Part shown: piece by piece, positions 27,072-35,810 of the stretch
Layout of the letters: the number at the start of each line of letters is the position of its first letter
How positions within the stretch are numbered: the stretch's first letter is position 1
Origin: Brumimicrobium sp035497735
Lineage (GTDB): Bacteria; Bacteroidota; Bacteroidia; Flavobacteriales_D; Crocinitomicaceae
Reading direction: 5' to 3'
DNA: 64,000 bases
Assembly (NCBI GenBank): GCA_035497735.1
Contig: DATJCX010000047.1
Location: 1 to 64,000 of the forward strand
Notes under the pieces: generated by a model
Told to the model about the DNA's origin: nothing
The model's input: the letters and a program-made list of their open reading frames with translations, nothing else
The model's database searches: none
Position numbers and translations under genes: made by a program

Positions 27072-30000
27072 TTAATTCTTTCTGTAAATCCATCTAAATA
27101 ACTGTGGCAACACTGTTAAAGCCAGTAACATACAAATAATCAGTCCGCCTACTATCATAATCGCCAATGGTTTCTGAATTTCAGATCCCATTTTTGTTGA
27201 AAGTGCAGCTGGTAAAAGTCCCATCGACCCCATAAGTGCAATCATTACAATAGGACGTATTCTGCTTAGAACTCCTTTCTTAATGGCATCGTCCAATTTT
27301 ATCTTACGTAAGTTTTCCTTGATAACGGCGATAAGAATAATACTGTTAATGGTATTTACCCCAAAGAGTATGATAAATCCAATTCCCGCAGAAATTCCAA
27401 AAGTTGTGCCTGTTACCCAAAGTGAAATGAATCCACCAATAAAAGCAAAAGGAATGGTGAGGGCAGCGACAACAGTGTCTTTAAGGCTTCCAAAGTTGAA
27501 GTACAGTAAGAACAGGATAAGAATTAAAACAGCAGGAACTATGACAGCTAACTGTTTGGTAGCACGTTCCTTACTTTCAAATTCTCCAGCCCATTCCATT
27601 CTATTTTGTTTTGGTAATTTTACATTTTGCGTTACTAAGTGCTGCGCCTCCTTGATGGTTGAACCTAAATCTCTTCCTTCGATGCTAAATCCTATCGCAA
27701 TATATCTGCTTCCACCTTCTCGATAAATAAATGCGGGTCCTGTGATATAATCGATGGTTGCAATTTCTTTTAATGGAACTTTTTTACCCAAAGAAGTAGG
27801 GATGAGGATATCTCCGATTTTTTCATCATTGTCTCTAAATTGCTTCTGGAATCGCAAGCGAACGTCAAAAATTCGTGCGTTCTCATAAAACTTTGTTGCT
27901 GCAGCACCACCGATGGCCATTTCTATAACAGCTTGTGCATGTTGAATATCAACACCGTAACGAGCGATTTTATGGTCGTGTAATTGTATCCTAAGTTCTG
28001 GTAAACCAATGTTCCTAAACACGTTAATATCGGTAATTCCTTCAACAGTTTCTAGGTTTTCCGCTACTTGATCAGCGTATTTTTCTAATTCGTATAAATC
28101 TTCTCCATAGATATTTACAACCAAGGAACTTTTTACACCGGCTACATATTCTTCTACGTTGTCCTGAATAGGCTGACTAAAACCGAATACTACTCCAGGA
28201 TACTTATTTAATTCATCTCGAATTTCATTCAATAAATCATCTTTAGAAAGTTTGCGTTTCCACTGTTCTTCTGGATAAAGTTGAATATGGAATTCATTGT
28301 TGAAAAAACCTGTAGGGTCTGATCCATCGTTTGGTCGACCTGTTTGCGTTAGTACAAATTCAACTTCATCAAACTCTCTGATTTTGCCTTTCATTTCTTG
28401 TGCAAATCGTACAGATTCCTCCAAGTTTACGCTATTCGGTAAAGTCGCGCGGACATAGAGTGCTCCTTCGTTTAAACTGGGGATAAATTCCGTTCCGTAG
28501 AACATAAAAGCAGTTCCTGTAATTAGCAATAAACCAATGTAAGTGGATAGGGTAGCGCGTTTAAATCTATTGCTAAATAAGAACAGTCTATTCATTGAAT
28601 TTTGGAAAGTACGGGCAATCAGGTTTTCCCTTTCCCTAATGTCCTTTTTAAGTAGCAATTTAATCATTGCTGGAACATAGGTAATGCTTAAAATAAGCGA
28701 ACCAACTAAGGCCCAACCAAGCGTAAAAGCAAGTGGAGAGAACATTTTCCCTTCCACCTTTTGGAAAGAAAAAATAGGGAAGAGTGCGAAGATTAAAATG
28801 ATTTGTGCAAATACAATATATGTTGCAACACTTCCAGCACTTTTCTTAATGATTCCAGATTTACTAATCTTATTAAAACGAGGCATCCCAAGTTTTTCAG
28901 CTTTCGCAACCATGGCGACAAAAACAGTTTCTACAATGACCAATGTTCCTTCAAGTAATAATCCAAAGTCTATGGCGCCCATAGAAATTAAGTTGGCTGG
29001 AAGATTCTGAACGCGAAGCATGATAATCGCAAACAAGAAAGCTAAGGGAATTACCGAAGCCACGATAACAGTTGTTCGCCAATTGAATAAAAAGATGAAT
29101 ACCACTAAGGAAACGAATAAAATCCCCTCAATTAGGTTTATTCCAACTGTTTTAACGGTAGTATTGACTAAATCTGTCCTGTCAATAAATGGCACGATTT
29201 GAATTCCTTCTGGTAGAATACTTTCGTTTAACTCCTTAATTTTCTCTTTTAATTTTGGAATAACATCTCCAGGATTCTCGCCACGAAGCATAATTACAAT
29301 ACCTTGTACAACATCGTCATCATCTTGGAAGCCAACCTGTCCCAACCTAGGTTTAGCCGAAATTACTACTTTAGCAACATGTTTAACAAGGATAGGCGCA
29401 TCGTTTCTAACTTCTATAAGAATATTTTCTATGTCTTCAATTTTTTCTAATAAACCAATTCCTCGAACGACATACGATTGCGAACCTCTTTCAATAACGT
29501 CACCACCAACGTTGATGTTTGATTGACCTACAGCTTGATGTACGTCTAAGGGTGATAAGTCGTAACTCGCTAGTAAGTTCGGATCAATCTGAATTTCATA
29601 AATTTTTTCTTCTCCACCAAAACTAACAACGTCTGCAATACCAGGAACAGAAACAAGTTCTCTTTCTATTAGCCAGTCTTGAATAGCAGTTACCTCCTTG
29701 ATCGGTTTGTCCGATTGAATGATATACCTGAAAATCTCACCTGTTGCTCCATAAGGCGGTTCTATTTCAACACTTGCGTCTTCCGGCAAATCTATTCCTT
29801 GCATACGATTGGAAGCGTATTGTTGTGCAAAAAAGTCATCAACATCATCTTCAAATAAAACCGTAACCACAGATAAACCAAAGAGAGAAATCGAACGTAC
29901 TGTAGCCTTCTTGGGAATCGTATTCACCTCTTTCATAATAGGTAAGGTGACGAATTTCTCGACTTCCTCGGCACTTCTACCTGGCCATTGCGTAATGATA

Positions 30001-30152
30001 CGAGCACGGGTGTTCGTAACATCAGGGAAAGCTTCGATGGGCGTGTTTTTTAAACAAATCAGTCCAACAACAACTAGTATTCCAGTTAAAAAGAAAATAA
30101 TAAAGGAATTCTTAAGAGAAAAGGCTATAATATTTTGAATAAACTTATTCAT
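27072..30152 (-). CDS. Heavy-metal efflux RND pump, CusA/CzcA family
   Basis: 1026 residues, normal RND length, with twelve membrane helices in the usual 1+5+1+5 layout and two large periplasmic domains. Family blocks include EAFPDVTNTRARIITQWPGR near the N terminus, and helix 4 reads GAIDFGLLLEGTLVIVE (D395, E401, E408). CzcA uses D402, D408 and E415 at the same spacing for proton transfer, so the middle acid is Glu here. It is the last gene of the efflux locus, 13 bases after the adaptor. The ion exported (copper/silver versus zinc/cobalt/cadmium) cannot be settled by eye. It forms a tripartite complex with the next two genes. Confidence 0.92.
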   Translation of the reverse strand: MNKFIQNIIAFSLKNSFIIFFLTGILVVVGLICLKNTPIEAFPDVTNTRARIITQWPGRSAEEVEKFVTLPIMKEVNTIPKKATVRSISLFGLSVVTVLFEDDVDDFFAQQYASNRMQGIDLPEDASVEIEPPYGATGEIFRYIIQSDKPIKEVTAIQDWLIERELVSVPGIADVVSFGGEEKIYEIQIDPNLLASYDLSPLDVHQAVGQSNINVGGDVIERGSQSYVVRGIGLLEKIEDIENILIEVRNDAPILVKHVAKVVISAKPRLGQVGFQDDDDVVQGIVIMLRGENPGDVIPKLKEKIKELNESILPEGIQIVPFIDRTDLVNTTVKTVGINLIEGILFVSLVVFIFLFNWRTTVIVASVIPLAFLFAIIMLRVQNLPANLISMGAIDFGLLLEGTLVIVETVFVAMVAKAEKLGMPRFNKISKSGIIKKSAGSVATYIVFAQIILIFALFPIFSFQKVEGKMFSPLAFTLGWALVGSLILSITYVPAMIKLLLKKDIRERENLIARTFQNSMNRLFLFSNRFKRATLSTYIGLLLITGTAFMFYGTEFIPSLNEGALYVRATLPNSVNLEESVRFAQEMKGKIREFDEVEFVLTQTGRPNDGSDPTGFFNNEFHIQLYPEEQWKRKLSKDDLLNEIRDELNKYPGVVFGFSQPIQDNVEEYVAGVKSSLVVNIYGEDLYELEKYADQVAENLETVEGITDINVFRNIGLPELRIQLHDHKIARYGVDIQHAQAVIEMAIGGAAATKFYENARIFDVRLRFQKQFRDNDEKIGDILIPTSLGKKVPLKEIATIDYITGPAFIYREGGSRYIAIGFSIEGRDLGSTIKEAQHLVTQNVKLPKQNRMEWAGEFESKERATKQLAVIVPAVLILILFLLYFNFGSLKDTVVAALTIPFAFIGGFISLWVTGTTFGISAGIGFIILFGVNTINSIILIAVIKENLRKIKLDDAIKKGVLSRIRPIVMIALMGSMGLLPAALSTKMGSEIQKPLAIMIVGGLIICMLLALTVLPQLFRWIYRKN

Positions 30153-30165
30153 TCAGTGGGGGAGT

Positions 30166-31251
30166 TTAGAAGTTTTTAATTTGCTCGTAAATTAGCAATT
30201 GCTCTTTTGTGATAATGTTGTCTTGTAGTTCCAAATCGGCTCTGTTGATATAGTAGGTACCGTTATTCTGACCGATAAACTCAACGTTTTTAACCACTAA
30301 GTCACAGCGGTCTCTGAAGAGAACAACATAATTATTGTTGTCATCAAAAACCAGGGCAGAAACAGGAATTCCAAGCACTTCTTTTTCTGTTTTTTGAGTT
30401 GCAAAAACATCGACTAGCATTCCAGGTTTTAACAACAGTCCTTTGTTATCAATGTTAACACGCGCTTTAATTACCCGAGACTCTTGATCTAAAACATGTG
30501 AAATGGCATCAACTTTTCCGTAAAAAACAGTGTCAGGATAGGAGACAGACTGAATTTTCACTTCCATTCCATTTTGGATGTTTTTAATTTCGGAAGCATA
30601 AATATTTACTTGAATCCAAACTTCATTTAATTCTGCAATTGTAAAGAAAGGTTCGCCATATGCTTCCACTTGCATCCCTGGTGCGATGTCTTTTTTAATG
30701 ACGTATCCTGATTGCGGTGCCTTAATTAGAAAAACATTGCTAGAACTACTGGCATTATACAACTCTAAATTTGCTGATATTTCCTCTAATTCAGAGACAA
30801 TATTCGTCACTTCGTTCTCCACTCTTAAAAGCTCTTTTTTAGAAGAAATCCCGTCGTTATACATACTTGTTATAGCAGCTAATTCTTGTTGAAAAATTTT
30901 CAATTCTGCCTGTAATAATTTTTGCCTTGTTCTCCATTCAGTGAGTTCAGTACTTTTCATTTCAGCAAGAACTTGTCCTTTTTTAACATAGTCGCCCAAG
31001 GTGAAATGTGTCTTAACAATAACGCCATTTACCATGTTGCTAAATTGAATAACTTTGTCTGGATTTGTTTCTACAACTCCCGATAAATGTATTTCATTTT
31101 TCATGGATAAAACTTCGGGTTGTACGTATTCAATCTTCGCCATAAAATCTTCGTCCAAGCAGAATTTACCCGATACTTGCTGTATCTGTTCACCCTTATT
31201 TGAACATGAAGTGATTGTTAAGATAATTAACGTTAAAAGGCTGTATTTCAT
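30166..31251 (-). CDS. RND efflux periplasmic adaptor lipoprotein (CusB/CzcB-like)
   Basis: 361 residues. A lipoprotein signal ends in the lipobox ITSC (Cys16), so it is anchored in a membrane by lipid. The membrane-fusion layout follows: beta-barrel and lipoyl half (GVIVKTHFTLGDYVKKGQVL), a helical hairpin (ELKIFQQELAAITSMYNDGI), the second lipoyl half (IKAPQSGYVIKKDIAPGMQV) and a C-terminal barrel (KARVNIDNKGLLLKPGMLVD). Adaptors link the RND pump to the TolC channel and in CusB also pass metal. I see no Met-rich N terminus like that of E. coli CusB. It sits between the channel and pump genes. Confidence 0.93.
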   Translation of the reverse strand: MKYSLLTLIILTITSCSNKGEQIQQVSGKFCLDEDFMAKIEYVQPEVLSMKNEIHLSGVVETNPDKVIQFSNMVNGVIVKTHFTLGDYVKKGQVLAEMKSTELTEWRTRQKLLQAELKIFQQELAAITSMYNDGISSKKELLRVENEVTNIVSELEEISANLELYNASSSSNVFLIKAPQSGYVIKKDIAPGMQVEAYGEPFFTIAELNEVWIQVNIYASEIKNIQNGMEVKIQSVSYPDTVFYGKVDAISHVLDQESRVIKARVNIDNKGLLLKPGMLVDVFATQKTEKEVLGIPVSALVFDDNNNYVVLFRDRCDLVVKNVEFIGQNNGTYYINRADLELQDNIITKEQLLIYEQIKNF

Positions 31252-31291
31252 TTTATTGTTTTGTTTGTTTACGAATTTAAGTTATGTTTTT

Positions 31292-32596
31292 TTAGAAAGA
31301 AATTAAGTCTTTACCAATGATGTAGTTTAATTCTTCAACTTTACTTTTTAGATTTAATTTGGCTTCTAAAAGGATGTGTTTATTATCTAAATAAGCCTCT
31401 AGAAAGTCAAGGTATTCGAGTAGATTAATATTTTTGTTTTTGAAATTTTCCGTGTAAGAAAATAGAACTTGGTCTAATTCTTCTTCATAATTTTCCTCAA
31501 TATTGGAAGTGAAGTTCTGTGCTCTTTGAAGTTGGTTGAGGGCCAAACTAACTTCCTTTTCGATTGAATTGTTGACGAACTTCTGGTTGATTTTGGCTTG
31601 TTCCAATTCGATGTTCGCCATTTTTATTCCACCTTTATTTCTGTTGAAAACCGGGAGATCAAAAGCGATTCCAAATCCAACGAAATCTCTGTAAATTCCA
31701 TCGCCTCTATTGTATTCTCCTAATAGCGAAATGTCAGGTATTCTTTCGGCACGTTCAACCTTTAATTGTTGCTCTGCATATTTTTCCGCTAAGTTAGAAA
31801 GATGATAATCTGGACGATTTGCTTTTGCCGTTGCTACTAGACTCTCAACAGTGAATTTTAAGGATTCTATTTCCTTATTATAAACTTCTTCTTTTATTCG
31901 TAAATGACTTGTTAATGGGATATTCAGTAGTAATTTAACAGTGTGTTCAATCTCATCGTATTCTGTTTCAATTGTGTTTAATTCATTTTGAATACTCAAC
32001 GAAAGCGCACCTAACCGTATGGCTTCGCCTTTGTTTAGAAAACCTTGTTCTACTTGATTTTTATAAGCATTTAAAAGTAGATTGATTGACGTTAATTGAT
32101 TCTCAATAATGCTTCTTATACTATTCAAATGCTCTAGTTCGAATAATTGTAATCTAAACTCTAATTTAAGATTTCTCAATACCTCCTCAAAATACTGCTG
32201 ATGCTGTTCTGCTCCAATCTTTTTTAATTCAATCAATTTCTTTCGCTTTCCTGCAGTAACGATAAGTTGCTCAAATCCAATTGAAAATTGTTGATTTCTT
32301 CCGAAGTCTCCAGCAAGTGGCGGAATTAATTCTTCGGTTCCAATATGTTTAGGTCTCCATAAATTCACTTCATCTATAGAAAGGGTAGGGTTCGGCCAAA
32401 CTTTTGCTTGAATGATTTCAGCTTCAGCTTTGGAGATATTTAAGTTTTCACTTAATAGTATTAAGTTGTTCTTAAGAAAAATTGCTTCTAATTCACTTTT
32501 CGAGACATGTAATGTGTCAGTCTGCGCATGACTTGCACTGAAATGAAAGCTTGAAAAAATCAATAAAAATACAACGGTCGCTTGTCTAAATACCAT
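31292..32596 (-). CDS. TolC-family outer-membrane efflux channel (CusC/CzcC-like)
   Basis: 434 residues with a signal peptide (TVVFLLIFSSFHFSASHAQ). The body has the two repeated OEP units of long heptad helices, such as NISKAEAEIIQAKVWPNPTL with the typical WPNP turn, and LEQAKINQKFVNNSIEKEVS. TolC proteins trimerise into an outer-membrane and periplasmic tunnel. It is the first structural gene of the efflux set, and the 72 bases between it and the kinase gene carry TTTTAAG repeats that look like a response-regulator site. The adaptor gene follows after 40 bases. Confidence 0.92.
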   Translation of the reverse strand: MVFRQATVVFLLIFSSFHFSASHAQTDTLHVSKSELEAIFLKNNLILLSENLNISKAEAEIIQAKVWPNPTLSIDEVNLWRPKHIGTEELIPPLAGDFGRNQQFSIGFEQLIVTAGKRKKLIELKKIGAEQHQQYFEEVLRNLKLEFRLQLFELEHLNSIRSIIENQLTSINLLLNAYKNQVEQGFLNKGEAIRLGALSLSIQNELNTIETEYDEIEHTVKLLLNIPLTSHLRIKEEVYNKEIESLKFTVESLVATAKANRPDYHLSNLAEKYAEQQLKVERAERIPDISLLGEYNRGDGIYRDFVGFGIAFDLPVFNRNKGGIKMANIELEQAKINQKFVNNSIEKEVSLALNQLQRAQNFTSNIEENYEEELDQVLFSYTENFKNKNINLLEYLDFLEAYLDNKHILLEAKLNLKSKVEELNYIIGKDLISF

Positions 32597-32635
32597 ACAT
32601 TCCTTTTATTAGAATGCAAACTTGTATAGAACGAC

Positions 32636-32674
32636 CTTAAAACAACCTTAAAATGGATAAAATTTGGCTTAAAA
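32636..32674 (-). promoter_or_regulatory. Three TTTTAAG repeats upstream of the efflux genes (candidate regulator site)
   Basis: On the minus strand TTTTAAG occurs at 32668-32674, 32647-32653 and 32636-32642, spaced 21 and 11 bases, that is two and one helical turns. The two near copies form the longer direct repeat TTTTAAGG-TTG-TTTTAAGG. OmpR-family regulators bind tandem direct repeats one turn apart, and such a regulator is encoded just upstream. The first copy overlaps the kinase stop codon. Confidence 0.5.
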
Positions 32675-34027
32675 AGTGATTGAAAAAACATTCATGTCGT
32701 TTTCTCTTTCGTAATGAATTTTTGCATCATGTATTTCGACGATTCTTTTTGTAAGAATAAGACCTAAACCGTGACCTGCCTTGTCTTTGCTATTTTCTCC
32801 TCTAAAAAAGTACTTAAACATTAATTTATTCTCAGCATCTATAATTGGAGCGCCAGAGTTTTTAAACACAATGGATAAATCACTACTATTGTCTAGATTA
32901 AAATTCACTTCAGAATTGTTAACTGCTGAGTATTTGATACTGTTATGAAGTAAGTTTAAAAAAGCTTGTTTTATTAAGGTCGGATTGATTTTTTTAGTTA
33001 GAAATTTATCATCGAAATTCGCCGTGGAGTAGTTTACGTTAAAAACAAAATCTGGATAAATAATGTTCAATTCATTAATACAGTCAAAAACAACTTCATC
33101 TATTCTATATTCATGGAAATCAACGGTTTGTCCTGACTCTATTTTCGATATTTCCAACAGAACATCGATGATGCTACCAAGCGACTTTGCTTTGATAACT
33201 TGTTGCTGTATAGCATCTTTAACTTCAGAGGCTTCACTGATTTTTTTCGTTTTTTCGAGTTCTGTAACCAATACAGCAATCGGCGTTTTTAATTGATGTG
33301 AAATATGGTTAATCGTATGTTTTTGAAATTTAAAAGCATCTTCGGTTTTAAGGAGTAACTCATTGAATCTGTCGGTTAGATTAATCAATTCAATTGTTGT
33401 GGTATTGATTTCAATCGGTGCGTTATTTTCTTTGTCAATTTTGTAATTGCTGATTTTAGCTTCTAGCTCAATGATTGGTGTTGCAATGGTTTTTGAAATA
33501 TATAAGGAAACTAATATAATAATGATGGTAATCGATAAGAAAATAAGAATCAAAACCGTTTTTAAATAGTTTAGCTTGGTATGTCCGTAAACGTCGTTAG
33601 CTTTACTTATTCCATAGTATTCCACACCATTTCTCAGTCGATAAACACCAATTAAATCATATTCACCTTCCGTGGTTTCTATCCAATTTCTATTACTTGA
33701 AAGTTGGTTTAAAATCTTCTCTGTTTGTTCAATTTCAAGGTCATCTAAACTTTCGAAAATGGGCTGTTTATTACCATCAAATATCAATAGTTTTTCATCG
33801 TAAAAGTCATTGATATCTTGTTCATCAAGTAAGTACGAAATTTCAGCACTATCATCTTTGAATTGTTCAATTAACTTAATGGTTGTCTTGATCTTATCAA
33901 ACTGCTGTTGTTGAAATTCTTCTTCTCTATATTCGGAAAATAAAATAAAAATAAAGGTAAAAGCCACTGCCATAATTAGGATGACAATGGTAGAAATGTA
34001 AAACAGTATTTTATTTCTAATTTTCAT
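32669..34027 (-). CDS. Sensor histidine kinase of the metal-efflux locus
   Basis: 452 residues: membrane segment at about 7-30, a periplasmic sensor region of about 120 residues, a second membrane segment near 155-177, a HAMP-like linker, then the phospho-acceptor helix INHISHQLKTPIAVL and an HATPase domain with NLLHNSIKYSA (N box) and GHGLGLILTKRIVEIH (G2 box). It senses a periplasmic signal and phosphorylates the response regulator whose gene overlaps its start by 11 bases. By position it probably controls the adjacent pump, as CusS does. The sensor region has no obvious Met or His cluster. Confidence 0.93.
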   Translation of the reverse strand: MKIRNKILFYISTIVILIMAVAFTFIFILFSEYREEEFQQQQFDKIKTTIKLIEQFKDDSAEISYLLDEQDINDFYDEKLLIFDGNKQPIFESLDDLEIEQTEKILNQLSSNRNWIETTEGEYDLIGVYRLRNGVEYYGISKANDVYGHTKLNYLKTVLILIFLSITIIIILVSLYISKTIATPIIELEAKISNYKIDKENNAPIEINTTTIELINLTDRFNELLLKTEDAFKFQKHTINHISHQLKTPIAVLVTELEKTKKISEASEVKDAIQQQVIKAKSLGSIIDVLLEISKIESGQTVDFHEYRIDEVVFDCINELNIIYPDFVFNVNYSTANFDDKFLTKKINPTLIKQAFLNLLHNSIKYSAVNNSEVNFNLDNSSDLSIVFKNSGAPIIDAENKLMFKYFFRGENSKDKAGHGLGLILTKRIVEIHDAKIHYERENDMNVFSITF

Positions 34028-34706
34028 GGTCTAAATAATAACCAAAACCTACTTTTGTTTTGATGGTAGACTTGCCAAATGGTTTGTCCAATTTATTTCG
34101 TAAAAAGTTCACGTAAACCTCAATGGTATTTGAGTTGGAGTCAGCAGATGTGTTCCAAATTTCCTGTAACATTTTCTTTTTTGATAGCACTTCACCTTTT
34201 TGCTCCATCAACATTTCAATAATTTGATATTCACGAAAGGTAAGCTCGATTTCTTGTTGATTTCTAAATACCTTTTTTTGAGACTTATTAAGTGTAATGT
34301 CGTCGTATTTCAGAATGTTATCGAAAGCTGGTTGACTACTTTTTAAAGCATTTCTTTTGATGAGCACATTGACTTTAAGTACCAATTCCTTCATGTAAAA
34401 AGGCTTTGTTAGATAATCGTCCGCTCCTTTGGCGTATCCTTCTATTTTGTCTTCTAATTCTCCTAGTGCACTCAGCATAATGATAGGAGTGTGCTGATTG
34501 AAAGTCCTGAAGTTTTTACAAATTTCAAAACCATTCATATAAGGAAGATTAATATCTAAAATGACACAATCATACTCCTTTTGACTAAGTAGTTTTAGCC
34601 CTATCTTACCGTCAAAAGCTGTTTCAACAAAAAAGTTCTCAGCTTCTAACGCTTTTTTTATGTTAGCGTTCAAATCTGGATCATCTTCTATAATTAAAAC
34701 ATTCAT
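34017..34706 (-). CDS. OmpR-family response regulator of the metal-efflux locus
   Basis: 229 residues: a receiver domain with the acidic pocket EDD (7-9), phospho-acceptor D51 in VILDINLPYMNGF, conserved Thr/Ser and Lys (IIMLSA, LTKPF), then a winged-helix DNA-binding domain with ELTFREYQIIEMLMEQKGEV and NTIEVYVNFLRNKLDKP. This is the CusR/PhoB layout. It is the first gene of the five-gene efflux locus and overlaps the kinase gene. Candidate target repeats lie between the kinase and channel genes; no convincing copy is seen upstream of its own start. Confidence 0.95.
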   Translation of the reverse strand: MNVLIIEDDPDLNANIKKALEAENFFVETAFDGKIGLKLLSQKEYDCVILDINLPYMNGFEICKNFRTFNQHTPIIMLSALGELEDKIEGYAKGADDYLTKPFYMKELVLKVNVLIKRNALKSSQPAFDNILKYDDITLNKSQKKVFRNQQEIELTFREYQIIEMLMEQKGEVLSKKKMLQEIWNTSADSNSNTIEVYVNFLRNKLDKPFGKSTIKTKVGFGYYLDHEN

Positions 34707-35030
34707 GCTGATAATTTTTTATAGGGTAAAAATAAGAATTTCTATTGAGTTTCTGCAGAGGCTCTAATGTAAAACGTTTAATCTAATTAAAAGTTTAATT
34801 ATTGAGTGACACACTTTGGCGCAGTAGAGGTTTATATTTGCAATAAGTTATTTAAATTATGTTTCAAATGAATATTAAATCAAACTGCAACAATAGTATA
34901 TAATTAGGTCTCTTATTATACTTTTTGATCAAATCTACGTTTACTACATTTAGTTTTCTCAACCAATTTGTTGTTGGAACTAAAACTTTCCTTACATTGC
35001 CTACTTGTTTCTAACAAAAAATGAAGGAAA
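34707..35030. other. 324-base intergenic region between divergent genes
   Basis: AT-rich spacer between the response regulator (minus) and the unknown membrane protein (plus). It contains TATATTTG at 34833-34840 on the plus strand, a match to the -7 consensus, but no TTG at 19-20 bases upstream. A start there would leave a leader of about 190 bases, for which I find no clear hairpin. No ORF or RNA gene is supported. Confidence 0.4.
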
Positions 35031-35639
35031 ATGATTGGAGGTATGAATACATATATAGTTGCTGTTGCAGTTGTTTTAATTATAGTTTATTTATTGATAA
35101 AAATAAAAGAGCGTGTTTCTTTATCCAATGAAACAAACGATTCTGTTGCTGAACAAGAGATAGGTAATGATAAATTGATTATCGTTGAGGACATTGCCGA
35201 AGCTGAAATTCACCAAATCGTTCAAGATTTCTGTAATAGTTATAACGACAGAAAAAACCAAGCTTCCCCACGTTTAGTCGAATTGTCAGCCAGTCGATAT
35301 GCTATCCACTTCCCAAAGAATGTATCTTTTGATATCCTAGCTTTTTTCGTTAACTACATCCATTATCCAATCGGTTTTGAAAAGCAATTTAATGTAGCGG
35401 CTTGGACAAGTGCTAAACTTTCAAAGGCTGGTTCAACCGAGAAGAAAATGTTACTATACGTTTCAGAAAAAGACACGGAGTATGATAATGTTTTCATAGT
35501 CACCGAAGAAGGAGTTACGATTAAGTATGATTTTGGTGGAAAGCAGATAGTTATTTCGGGTGATTCGGAAAGAAGCTACTCTGAACCTCCAGTTAAATTA
35601 GAAACGTTAGCAGGCAAAGAGGGGACAGATTTCAAATAA
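35031..35639 (+). CDS. Single-pass membrane protein of unknown function
   Basis: 202 residues. The ATG at 35031 follows GAAGGAAA at ribosome-binding distance; a second ATG at 35043 is directly behind GGAGGT, too close to be served by it. One membrane helix (about 5-23, IVAVAVVLIIVYLLI) is followed by a charged linker and a compact alpha/beta domain with SRYAIHFPKNVSFDILAFF and NYIHYPIGFEKQF, and an aromatic core. The protein has no catalytic motif that I recognise. It stands alone between the divergent efflux locus and aconitase. Confidence 0.7.
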   Translation: MIGGMNTYIVAVAVVLIIVYLLIKIKERVSLSNETNDSVAEQEIGNDKLIIVEDIAEAEIHQIVQDFCNSYNDRKNQASPRLVELSASRYAIHFPKNVSFDILAFFVNYIHYPIGFEKQFNVAAWTSAKLSKAGSTEKKMLLYVSEKDTEYDNVFIVTEEGVTIKYDFGGKQIVISGDSERSYSEPPVKLETLAGKEGTDFK

Positions 35640-35745
35640 ACCATTTTGAAGACTGTAAGCACAATGTTTTCTTAATATTTTGACTATTCCTTATTATGTA
35701 AGGAACAAACTCACCTGTAAAATGAATTATTTAGAATGATTCCAT

Positions 35746-35776
35746 TTGCTTTTATCACTTATATTAATTACTTTCG
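35746..35776 (+). promoter_or_regulatory. Promoter of the aconitase gene
   Basis: A -33 TTG at 35746-35748 and a -7-like TACTTTCG at 35769-35776, separated by exactly 20 bases. This fits the Bacteroidota promoter except for one base in the -7 box. The leader would be about 28 bases. Confidence 0.6.
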
Positions 35777-35810
35777 CAACACTTTAAGAAAAAGATAAAT
35801 TATACAAATT

